Assembly: GCA_030064795.1 (NCBI GenBank)
Contig: JASJEI010000461.1
Location: 1-8,727 of the forward strand
Length of the DNA stretch: 8,727 nucleotides
From: Pleurocapsa sp. MO_226.B13
GTDB taxonomy: Bacteria; Cyanobacteriota; Cyanobacteriia; Cyanobacteriales; Xenococcaceae
Direction: 5' to 3'
Shown here: in pieces, positions 1 to 5,713 of the stretch
Layout of the letters: each line of letters opens with the position of its first letter
Position numbering within the stretch: position 1 is the stretch's first letter
Program-made: the position numbers and the translations under genes
Notes under the pieces: model-generated
Told to the model about the DNA's origin: nothing
Seen by the model: the letters and a program-made list of their open reading frames with translations, nothing else
Database searches by the model: none

Positions 1-42
1 TAGCATTTCTCGTATTAATGAGATACACCCTGCTTAGGATAA

Positions 43-77
43 GTTCGGAGTTCAGAGTTCGGAGTTCGGAGTTCGGA
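43..77. repeat. Tandem heptanucleotide repeat (GTTCGGA x5)
   Basis: Five head-to-tail copies of GTTCGGA. Copies 1, 3, 4 and 5 are identical and copy 2 (50-56) reads GTTCAGA. Short tandemly repeated heptanucleotides in intergenic DNA are well known in filamentous and other cyanobacteria. The array lies about 100 bp past the stop codon of the minus-strand membrane protein gene. No function is assigned, and copy number is likely to vary between strains. Confidence 0.9.
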
Positions 78-181
78 AAATTTTGTACCTCACCTATTTG
101 AGAAAGGCTATATTCAACTGAAAACGGCTATAAACTGACCAAGAAATAGTATTTATTTAGTTTTTTATAATTAAAAACTCA

Positions 182-688
182 TTAATTATCGATCGAATAA
201 ATAAGAAATCCCATTCCTGAAAACAAGATTATAGTACCTAGTATGTGCCATAGTTTAGCTAATTCTCGCTCGACTTTATAATCCACTACTTCCTTAGTAA
301 AAATCGTATTCGCGCCTGTTATTAATCCTATATAGCCTACATAGTGCATCCAGCGATTTTCCAGGTCATAACTAAAAAATAGCAGTATATATGTCAATAA
401 TAATGAAAATAAACCTGCGATCGCTGTAGGATTCAGCCACTGCTTTTCATTTGGCAAATATCTTAAAATGCTGCTACTAATCCAAAATAATAAGTAAGTT
501 ATAAAAGATAAAATAAATCCAATACATCCCAACCAAGCCAATTCAGGTTTAAATAGAGAACTATCTATAAAACTAAAAGCAGGATTCAGGGTAATTAAAG
601 TATAAATAATTAATCCCATACAAACCGCTATCCCTAAAACCAAAGTAAAAATCCAGGCTTTAGCTCTTTCAGGATATATATTTTCCAT
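182..688 (-). CDS. Small multi-pass membrane protein of unknown function
   Basis: A 168-residue protein that I do not recognise. Five hydrophobic stretches are long enough to cross a membrane, near residues 11-34, 50-72, 88-106, 111-130 and 146-165, so it is very probably an integral inner-membrane or thylakoid protein. The N-terminus is short and hydrophilic (MENIYPERAK) with no signal-peptide cleavage pattern. A charged cytosolic-type stretch with Lys, Glu and Arg lies near residues 131-143, before the last helix. I see no catalytic or metal-binding motif. The ATG at 688-686 is the first in frame and no clear Shine-Dalgarno precedes it, which is common in cyanobacteria. A HIP1 site at 417-424 lies inside the gene, as expected of resident cyanobacterial DNA. 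It is followed by repeat-bearing non-coding DNA and stands alone, 139 bp from the next gene upstream. Confidence 0.75.
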   Translation of the reverse strand: MENIYPERAKAWIFTLVLGIAVCMGLIIYTLITLNPAFSFIDSSLFKPELAWLGCIGFILSFITYLLFWISSSILRYLPNEKQWLNPTAIAGLFSLLLTYILLFFSYDLENRWMHYVGYIGLITGANTIFTKEVVDYKVERELAKLWHILGTIILFSGMGFLIYSIDN

Positions 689-710
689 GTTTGAGATAAT
701 TTAAACTGCT

Positions 711-716
711 AGTATA
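711..716 (-). promoter_or_regulatory. Possible -10 box for the membrane protein gene
   Basis: Read on the minus strand this is TATACT, 22 nt upstream of the ATG at 688. It would give a leader of roughly 15 nt. A TTGACG (730-735 on the plus strand) lies upstream, but at only 13 nt spacing, too short for a normal -35. Only the -10 match supports this call. Confidence 0.22.
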
Positions 717-827
717 CACAGGGCAATCGCGTCAAAAAATTAGAGTTTAAAAAGTCCTGAATTAGATAAAATCTGAAGTAGAAAATTATTATCCAAGCCA
801 GCTTGATAACGTTTCATCACTACACCA

Positions 828-1637
828 CTAATCGTTAAATATCAGCTTATTTTTTTCTTTCGACCAATATTTTTGCCAGAAACTTCTTGCACCGTATTCA
901 ATTGCAGGTACAAATTTGTCTAGAGATATTTTCGGTGCTGGTGATAACTTAGTTTTGTCTATAGATTTAGGATAAGTAAAAGATCCAGAAGAGTCTACTG
1001 ACTTAAGTTTACGGTCTGAAAATAATACGTATTTTTTCTTCTTAAAATCTACGTAATATTTATATTTAAAGTCAAAATTAAAATCTTCTTCCAAATAATA
1101 AAATTTAGGCTGGTATTGTGCTTTTTCTAGCTTAGTAATACTTTTAATATTTCTTTTTAGCCATAATGCTTTTAGTTCGCATAATTGAGTAAACCTACTC
1201 AGATTTTTATCAGTTTCTAAAGAAGTAAAATTGTAGTGATATTCTAAATTTTTATTTACATCTTTAGCTAAGTCTCTCATTAGCTTTTCTGCGGTAGATA
1301 TTCCCTCAATTATTGCTTGCTGTTCCTCTGAGTAATTAGCAGACCATTCAAGCCAGTTAGTCTTTATCCGTTTTTGTTTTTGTTCTAGCTTATTTCCTCT
1401 GCTTCGTTCTTTGCTTGCTTGTTTTAAAGGTGTTTGGTTTCGTTTTAAAAATGGCAGATCTAATTTTTTTCCTACTTGTTTTCCTATTTTTACATATCCT
1501 TGTATTCCTTGTGGTAGAAACTTTACTCGCTCGATAATATTGGTTTGGTATTGGTTTCCTTCAGCCTCCACGATCCAATATTCTTCGCCTAATTTTTTTA
1601 GAGTAACAAATCTTTGTTTTTCTTTCGTTTTGCTCAT
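828..1637 (-). CDS. Hypothetical basic protein, divergent from the 1727 gene
   Basis: A protein of about 269 residues that I cannot assign to a family. It is very rich in Lys and aromatic residues. A beta-rich N-terminal part (residues ~8-60, with a KLGEEYWIVEAEG stretch) is followed by a highly basic linker (~65-92, repeated Lys/Arg/Gln), a helical middle (~100-165), and a Tyr/Phe/Lys-rich C-terminal half (~170-268) with DFKYKYYVDFKKKKYV. There is no membrane segment or signal peptide, so it is probably cytosolic. The positive charge would suit nucleic-acid binding, but that is inference only. The ORF can also start at a TTG directly before the ATG (1640-1638); I chose the ATG at 1637-1635. 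No strong Shine-Dalgarno is visible. The gene is AT-rich, has no HIP1 site and diverges from the 1727 gene across an 86-bp spacer, which hints at shared control or a shared origin. Confidence 0.68.
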   Translation of the reverse strand: MSKTKEKQRFVTLKKLGEEYWIVEAEGNQYQTNIIERVKFLPQGIQGYVKIGKQVGKKLDLPFLKRNQTPLKQASKERSRGNKLEQKQKRIKTNWLEWSANYSEEQQAIIEGISTAEKLMRDLAKDVNKNLEYHYNFTSLETDKNLSRFTQLCELKALWLKRNIKSITKLEKAQYQPKFYYLEEDFNFDFKYKYYVDFKKKKYVLFSDRKLKSVDSSGSFTYPKSIDKTKLSPAPKISLDKFVPAIEYGARSFWQKYWSKEKNKLIFND

Positions 1638-1669
1638 CAAATTTTCGATATTTTCAACCCTATTTTTGC

Positions 1670-1675
1670 TATAAT
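1670..1675 (+). promoter_or_regulatory. Possible -10 box in the divergent orphan-gene spacer
   Basis: A perfect TATAAT, 51 nt upstream of the ATG at 1727, in an AT-rich 86-bp divergent spacer. No good -35 stands 17 nt upstream (GATATT is there). For the opposite gene, minus-strand TTGTTA (1707-1702) and TATTAA (1685-1680) are 16 nt apart and could form a promoter. Chance matches are frequent in DNA this AT-rich. Confidence 0.3.
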
Positions 1676-1726
1676 AATTTTAATATAAACTAGACTATTT
1701 ATAACAATACTTATTTAAATTACAAA

Positions 1727-3127
1727 ATGTTCTGGCGTGGATTTATTACGAATAAAAAAGTAGAAGAACTATTACCAGTCGAAGCACTTGTTTTTGTCAA
1801 TCGTTGGGCTAAATCAGACAACTTTTATTACGAAGATCGCGATGCTTTGTACGATTTGAAAGATGGGAAAATACATCAATGGTTAAAATCTGAAAAATTA
1901 AAAATTACTGGGGTTATCGAGCGAGAGTCCGAGGTTATTCGGTTAATGAGAGAAGAGATAGCTAAAGAAGGAGAAAACCTAGAATGGCTAAACTTTTTAG
2001 AAGATCCTTACCATTATTTAACTGAAGAAGAAAATAAAAATCAACAGTTATTTTACGATTTAACATCCAATTTAGATTATTTTGTTGAATATCCACTGGA
2101 TATCTATCAAAGTTGGATCGCACAATTGCAACCAGAAATAGAAGCCTACAAAATTGCCAAGGAAGAATATGACCGAGAGTTTGGCAGACGACAGCCAATT
2201 ATCGATCGCTATAATCGAGATTGTATTGCCTATCAACAAAAAAAGCAGTCAGCAGCAAAACAGTGGGCTAAGAAAAATAAGGTCAAGATTGCCCGTTCTA
2301 ATAGTGGCAAATCACTCAAAAAGGACTGGCTTGAAAGATTGGAAAAACAAGGTTTTAATTATCCCGAAGCGGAACCTCCAAATCCCTTTGCCAAAAAACT
2401 CAAGCAACCCGAACCAGTACAATACCCCGATAAAACTTATTCAGTTAGTTTCGATACCTACGTACCAGGCAGTATACCAGAAATAGAAAAAGCCCTTGAT
2501 TGGGCTAGAACTATTATCGATCTACCCCCTACCTGGGAAATAGACGAAGATTTTGTTTGTCACAATCTTGACGAAGAACTTAACAGATTGGTTTTAGAAA
2601 GAATTATCAGTCAAGACATACTGCCTATTTTTCAGCAGGTAGTAGAAGGAAAACTTACAAATCCCCAAAAGATTTACGATTTACTAACTGAATACCCGAT
2701 TAACTACGAAGCAATTGGCATAGAAAATCATTATAATTTCAGATACCATCAAACAAGTCATCGCTACTTTGGCAAATGGCACGAAATAAACTTATCTCCG
2801 ACAGGACTTTGGTTGGTAGAGTTTCAATCTACAATCGATCCCACCATTACTTTTCACCAACCGTATAATAAATTTGTCACGACCGCCATTAAAGATAACA
2901 AACTGAAAGACGTTCCCCGCATAAGCAGCAATCGAGAAAAATACGGTAGAGCGATCGGATCTGAGGAAGCAGAACAATATCCAATAGAAAAATTACTAGA
3001 GATTTTAGGCTATTCTGTTTCCGATTTTCCTTGTGAACTAGAACTTTATTCTAGTCCTGCTCTCTATCGCTTTTTCTCCGATTGGAAGGAAGACGAAGAC
3101 GAGGATTGGGATTGGGATTGGGACTAG
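1727..3127 (+). CDS. Hypothetical 466-residue protein with a Trp/Asp repeat tail
   Basis: I do not recognise this protein. Visible parts are: an N-terminal region with charged helices (residues ~1-100); a long Lys/Glu/Gln-rich helical stretch that may form a coiled coil (~130-207); a Pro-rich linker (~213-235, with PPNPFAKKLKQPEP); and a C-terminal globular-looking part (~236-452) rich in Tyr, Trp and His, with HYNFRYHQTSHRYFGKWHE near 335-353. The last 13 residues are acidic and end in alternating Asp-Trp, encoded by a hexanucleotide repeat that itself contains the TAG stop. There is no signal peptide or membrane segment. The ATG at 1727 follows an AT-rich leader without a Shine-Dalgarno. 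It is divergent from the basic orphan gene and convergent with the permease gene. It is AT-rich and lacks HIP1 sites. Partnership with the divergent gene is inferred from position only. Confidence 0.75.
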   Translation: MFWRGFITNKKVEELLPVEALVFVNRWAKSDNFYYEDRDALYDLKDGKIHQWLKSEKLKITGVIERESEVIRLMREEIAKEGENLEWLNFLEDPYHYLTEEENKNQQLFYDLTSNLDYFVEYPLDIYQSWIAQLQPEIEAYKIAKEEYDREFGRRQPIIDRYNRDCIAYQQKKQSAAKQWAKKNKVKIARSNSGKSLKKDWLERLEKQGFNYPEAEPPNPFAKKLKQPEPVQYPDKTYSVSFDTYVPGSIPEIEKALDWARTIIDLPPTWEIDEDFVCHNLDEELNRLVLERIISQDILPIFQQVVEGKLTNPQKIYDLLTEYPINYEAIGIENHYNFRYHQTSHRYFGKWHEINLSPTGLWLVEFQSTIDPTITFHQPYNKFVTTAIKDNKLKDVPRISSNREKYGRAIGSEEAEQYPIEKLLEILGYSVSDFPCELELYSSPALYRFFSDWKEDEDEDWDWDWD

Positions 3128-3145
3128 GACGAGGAGGACGAAGAC
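3089..3145 (+). repeat. Purine-rich hexanucleotide repeat ending the 1727 gene
   Basis: Hexamer units in register with the reading frame: GAAGAC twice (3089-3100), GAGGAT, then overlapping GATTGG at 3104-3109, 3110-3115 and 3116-3121, GACTAG at 3122-3127, and further GAC/GAG/GAA codons to 3145. One unit variant (TGG to TAG) is the stop codon. Such runs change length by replication slippage, so the C-terminus of the protein is probably variable. Confidence 0.85.
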
Positions 3146-3218
3146 AAAAATTAGAATAACAAGATTTCCGCCAAATCCACATCTATACCAATAGTTACTC
3201 CCTTCCCACTCGATTAAA

Positions 3219-4634
3219 TTAAGCACCTATTTCTAGTGCTAAAAAGACAAATCTAAGTAAAAATACTGCTGCTAAAATCCAGACTGTAAGATTGATTTCA
3301 TGTGCCTTTCCTTGAATAGCTTTGAGTATAGGATAACTAATAAAACCTACTGCTAATCCTTCAGCGATGGAATAACTTAGAGGTATAAATAAAATAGTTA
3401 AAAAAGAAGGTATAGATTCTGCTGGATCGTCCCAGTTAATGTCGGTAATACTACCTGCCATCAAAACTCCCACAATTAACAACACTGGTGCAGTGGCAAA
3501 AGGAGGAATGGCTGAAAGCAATGGGGTAAAGAAGATTGAGAGGGCAAATAAAATTGCTGCAACTATTGCTGTAAAACCGCTTCTGCCCCCTTCGGAAACT
3601 CCCGCAGCCGACTCGATGTAGGTGGTTACTGTGGATGTGCCTAAAGCCGCTCCTGCCGTTGTACCAATTGCATCTGCCATGAATGCTTTACTAGCACCAG
3701 GTAATTCCCCTTTTTCATTAACAAAACCTGCCTTAACACCAACTCCTGTAAGTGTTCCCACTGTATCAAAGGTATCAACAAAGAGAAAGACAAATAAGAT
3801 TGCTAGTAAATTCCAAATATTATTTTGGAGGACAGTTGCTAATCCTGCAAAAGCCTGTCCTGCAATATTAACTGGAAAAACAGGCAAACCAATAATGCCT
3901 TGCGGCCAAGGGGCAATACCTAAAATCCAGCCCAGTAAAGCAGTAGCTAAAATACCAATTAATAATGCACCTTTAATTCGTCGGGCAACAAACGCAGCAG
4001 TAATTAAAATTCCCGCGATCGCCATTAAGGTGTTAGGATCGCCTAAACTCCCCAGGGTGGTTGTGGTCGATTCGCTAGTAACAATAATCCCTGAATTGCT
4101 GGTCAGGGCAATATAAGCAATAAATAAACCAATTCCCGCAGCAGTAGCGTGTTTGAGACAGTCGGGAATAGCAGCTACAATCCGACTCCGCATCTTAGTC
4201 AGGGACATGGCAATAAAGATTAGTCCCTCTATAAATACCGCAGCTAAAGCCACCCGCCAGTCAATTCCCAAACCTAGTACTACAGAAAAGGCGAAATAAG
4301 CATTAATGCCCATACCAGGGGCCAGGGCAAAGGGATATTTGGCATATAGTCCCATGATTAGAGTAGCGATCGCCGAGGAAATTGCTGTAGCAAACACCAA
4401 CTCGCCAAACAAATCTCCCGACTCTTGTAAAAAGATCGCATTAGAAAGAATATCGGGATTGACCGCTAAGATATACGCCATCGTGACAAAAGTAGTGACT
4501 CCCGCCAAGACTTCGGTACGGAGATTCGTTCCTAAGCGTTCAAATTCAAAAAAACCAGCTATACCGCCTGAGTTTGATGATGAGTCCGAATCGGGTTTTG
4601 ATTTAGTCGGATTTGATGATGTTTTCCGACTCAT
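3219..4634 (-). CDS. NCS2 family purine permease (AzgA/GhxP-GhxQ-like)
   Basis: A 471-residue integral membrane transporter that probably imports hypoxanthine, guanine or adenine by proton symport; this is the known activity of the AzgA-like branch of NCS2. Family signatures are clear: TNLRTEVLAGVTTFVTMAY (residues 36-54) at the first helix, APGMGINAYFAF (105-116), the TM8 segment FVDTFDTVGTLTGV (285-298) and the TM10 substrate-region motif GTSTVTTYIESAAGVSEGG (332-350). Hydrophobic helices fill the protein and length is usual for the family. The first ~25 residues are a hydrophilic Ser/Asp/Lys extension. The start is supported by a GAGG Shine-Dalgarno 8 nt upstream of the ATG. The gene is divergent from the molybdenum hydroxylase genes across 135 bp, which points to purine substrate delivery. 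Exact substrate preference cannot be read from the sequence. Confidence 0.93.
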   Translation of the reverse strand: MSRKTSSNPTKSKPDSDSSSNSGGIAGFFEFERLGTNLRTEVLAGVTTFVTMAYILAVNPDILSNAIFLQESGDLFGELVFATAISSAIATLIMGLYAKYPFALAPGMGINAYFAFSVVLGLGIDWRVALAAVFIEGLIFIAMSLTKMRSRIVAAIPDCLKHATAAGIGLFIAYIALTSNSGIIVTSESTTTTLGSLGDPNTLMAIAGILITAAFVARRIKGALLIGILATALLGWILGIAPWPQGIIGLPVFPVNIAGQAFAGLATVLQNNIWNLLAILFVFLFVDTFDTVGTLTGVGVKAGFVNEKGELPGASKAFMADAIGTTAGAALGTSTVTTYIESAAGVSEGGRSGFTAIVAAILFALSIFFTPLLSAIPPFATAPVLLIVGVLMAGSITDINWDDPAESIPSFLTILFIPLSYSIAEGLAVGFISYPILKAIQGKAHEINLTVWILAAVFLLRFVFLALEIGA

Positions 4635-4642
4635 GATAGATA

Positions 4643-4646
4643 CCTC
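4643..4646 (-). promoter_or_regulatory. Ribosome binding site of the permease gene
   Basis: GAGG on the minus strand, 8 nt before the ATG at 4634-4632. It is the only well-placed Shine-Dalgarno among the genes here and it decides the start, keeping the Ser-rich N-terminal extension in the protein. Confidence 0.65.
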
Positions 4647-4682
4647 ATTTTTAATAATTATTTAATCTAAAGTATCTTCAAT

Positions 4683-4696
4683 AGAATTTTAATTCT
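4683..4696. promoter_or_regulatory. Short inverted repeat in the permease/hydroxylase spacer
   Basis: AGAATT-TT-AATTCT, a perfect 6-bp inverted repeat with a 2-nt centre, 8 bp from the GTATAC element. It could be a regulator half-site pair or a chance AT-rich palindrome. I see no stronger evidence. Confidence 0.25.
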
Positions 4697-4704
4697 GAAA
4701 CATC

Positions 4705-4717
4705 GTATACTGTATAC
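4705..4717. promoter_or_regulatory. Candidate operator GTATAC-T-GTATAC
   Basis: A 13-bp element made of two copies of the palindrome GTATAC around a single T, so it is both a direct and an inverted repeat. It stands in the middle of the divergent spacer, 52 bp before the hydroxylase ATG and 70 bp before the permease ATG. Palindromes with a TGTATACA core are typical of GntR-family regulators. It also resembles the cyanobacterial NtcA consensus GTA-N8-TAC, but the spacing is N7. Joint regulation of both transcription units from this site is inferred. Confidence 0.42.
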
Positions 4718-4769
4718 AAATTATTTTCGTCTCACAATAAATAAATATTTAAAATTTGAGTCGCTTGTT

Positions 4770-5633
4770 ATGGATTTGTACAGCGTCGAAACGTATCTGC
4801 GACCGCGATCGTTACAGGAACTACCAGATTGGCAACCTGACTGGAACTGGTTGGCTGGCGGGACTTGGATTTTTAATTCAGCCCAACCCCAAGTTAAGGC
4901 ACTAGTTGATATGCAACGGCTTAACTGGTCGGAAATAGAAGTTGTCCCAGAGGGCTTATTCATTGGTGCAACCTGCATTCAAAACGATTTATTAGACTTC
5001 TCTTTTCCCGATGCTTGGACGGCGACAGAAGCACTAAAAGATGCAGTTAGAGAACTAGCGTCATTCAAATTGTCCCATGCTGCGACGGTAGGAGGCAATA
5101 TTTGTTTGGCATTGAGTGCTAGTACATTTGCTCCTGCGATGGTTGCGTTAAATGCCAGCTACGAGATTTTACGACCGAATGGGGAAGCTTATTCTGTAAA
5201 TGCCGTTGATTTTCAAATTGCACCCCAACAGACGATTTTAAAACCTGGGGAAGTATTACGGAGAATTAAAATCCCCACTGGAAATTTAGCCCAGTGGCAA
5301 ACTAATTTTAAACGCATGGCGGTATGTACCGCAGGATATGCGATCGCGATCGTGGTAACGGCATATCATCCTAAAACCCAACAGGTAAGGTTTGGCATTG
5401 GGGGAAGCGTCAAAGCACCCCGTTTGATAGAATTTGACACCGTACCAACCCCCGAACAAATCGCATCCGCGGTTCGCCCTAAAGGACTCGCTCCGCATCG
5501 CGAACCGCGGATACACACATATATTGACGACGAACGTGGTAGCGCGGTTTATCGCCGTCATATTACCCAGGTATTAATGCAGCGTGGAATTGCCGAAATC
5601 ACCGCAGGAATTAACGGAAAACGCCGATATTAA
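4770..5633 (+). CDS. FAD-binding subunit of a xanthine dehydrogenase-family molybdenum hydroxylase
   Basis: A 287-residue soluble protein that carries FAD and passes electrons from the Fe-S/Mo subunit to the final acceptor (subunit M/CoxM/XdhB type, like E. coli YgfM). The two FAD pyrophosphate-binding motifs are present: AGGTW (residues 29-33) and ATVGGNIC (105-112). The C-terminal CO-dehydrogenase flavoprotein domain runs from about 175 and keeps IGGSVKAPR (210-218) and the GSAVYRR block (257-263). Residues 233-247 are encoded by an inverted-repeat element inserted in frame, between the PTPEQIA helix and YIDDERG, probably in a surface loop. The start ATG at 4770 is the first in frame and gives the usual N-terminus; only a weak GAG lies upstream. 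It is first in an operon with the Fe-S/Mo subunit 80 bp downstream. Substrate is decided by the partner, not by this subunit. Confidence 0.92.
   Translation: MDLYSVETYLRPRSLQELPDWQPDWNWLAGGTWIFNSAQPQVKALVDMQRLNWSEIEVVPEGLFIGATCIQNDLLDFSFPDAWTATEALKDAVRELASFKLSHAATVGGNICLALSASTFAPAMVALNASYEILRPNGEAYSVNAVDFQIAPQQTILKPGEVLRRIKIPTGNLAQWQTNFKRMAVCTAGYAIAIVVTAYHPKTQQVRFGIGGSVKAPRLIEFDTVPTPEQIASAVRPKGLAPHREPRIHTYIDDERGSAVYRRHITQVLMQRGIAEITAGINGKRRY
5465..5512. repeat. 48-bp inverted-repeat element inserted in frame in the FAD-subunit gene
   Basis: Perfect 13-bp arms ATCCGCGGTTCGC (5465-5477) and its reverse complement (5500-5512) flank a 22-nt loop. The element is 48 bp, exactly 16 codons, and keeps the frame open. 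It is much more GC-rich than the flanking gene. The loop wording (CCTAAAGGACTCGCTCCGC) resembles small dispersed repeats I recall from cyanobacterial genomes; that resemblance is from memory, not a search. Confidence 0.8.
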
Positions 5634-5650
5634 TCCCTGGGCAAATTTTT

Positions 5651-5682
5651 CTGTAGGGACGTTTCATGAAACGTCCCTACAG
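5651..5682. repeat. Perfect 32-bp palindromic repeat between the hydroxylase genes
   Basis: Two 16-bp arms, CTGTAGGGACGTTTCA and its reverse complement, meet with no spacer. It fills most of the 80-bp gap between the FAD and Fe-S/Mo genes, starting 18 nt after the TAA stop and ending 31 nt before the next ATG. GTAGGGACGTT...AACGTCCCTAC palindromes are a recurrent intergenic repeat in cyanobacteria, as I recall. In mRNA it would fold into a strong hairpin. A seven-T run follows at 5692-5698, so partial termination or mRNA processing between the genes is possible. Confidence 0.88.
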
Positions 5683-5713
5683 GGTTTGATATTTTTTTGA
5701 CTGACCAAAAATT

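Noticed and set aside
1411..1674. Plus-strand ORF of 87 codons
   Set aside because: It lies antisense inside the basic orphan gene and its product is a Phe/Cys-rich run typical of reversed AT-rich coding sequence.
3222..3240. AGCAC/GTGCT hairpin as a terminator between the convergent genes
   Set aside because: It has only 5-bp arms, lies within the last codons of the permease gene and lacks a T-run on the plus strand.
3622..4116. Plus-strand ORF of 164 codons, with others nearby at 3439-3621 and 4306-4665
   Set aside because: All are antisense to the permease gene, which has unmistakable NCS2 motifs; the reverse reading gives low-complexity Ala/Pro/Val/Lys peptides.
4705..4717. NtcA binding site
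   Set aside because: The consensus needs GTA-N8-TAC; here the spacing is N7 and no TAN3T -10 box was found at the expected distance, so it is kept only as an unassigned operator.
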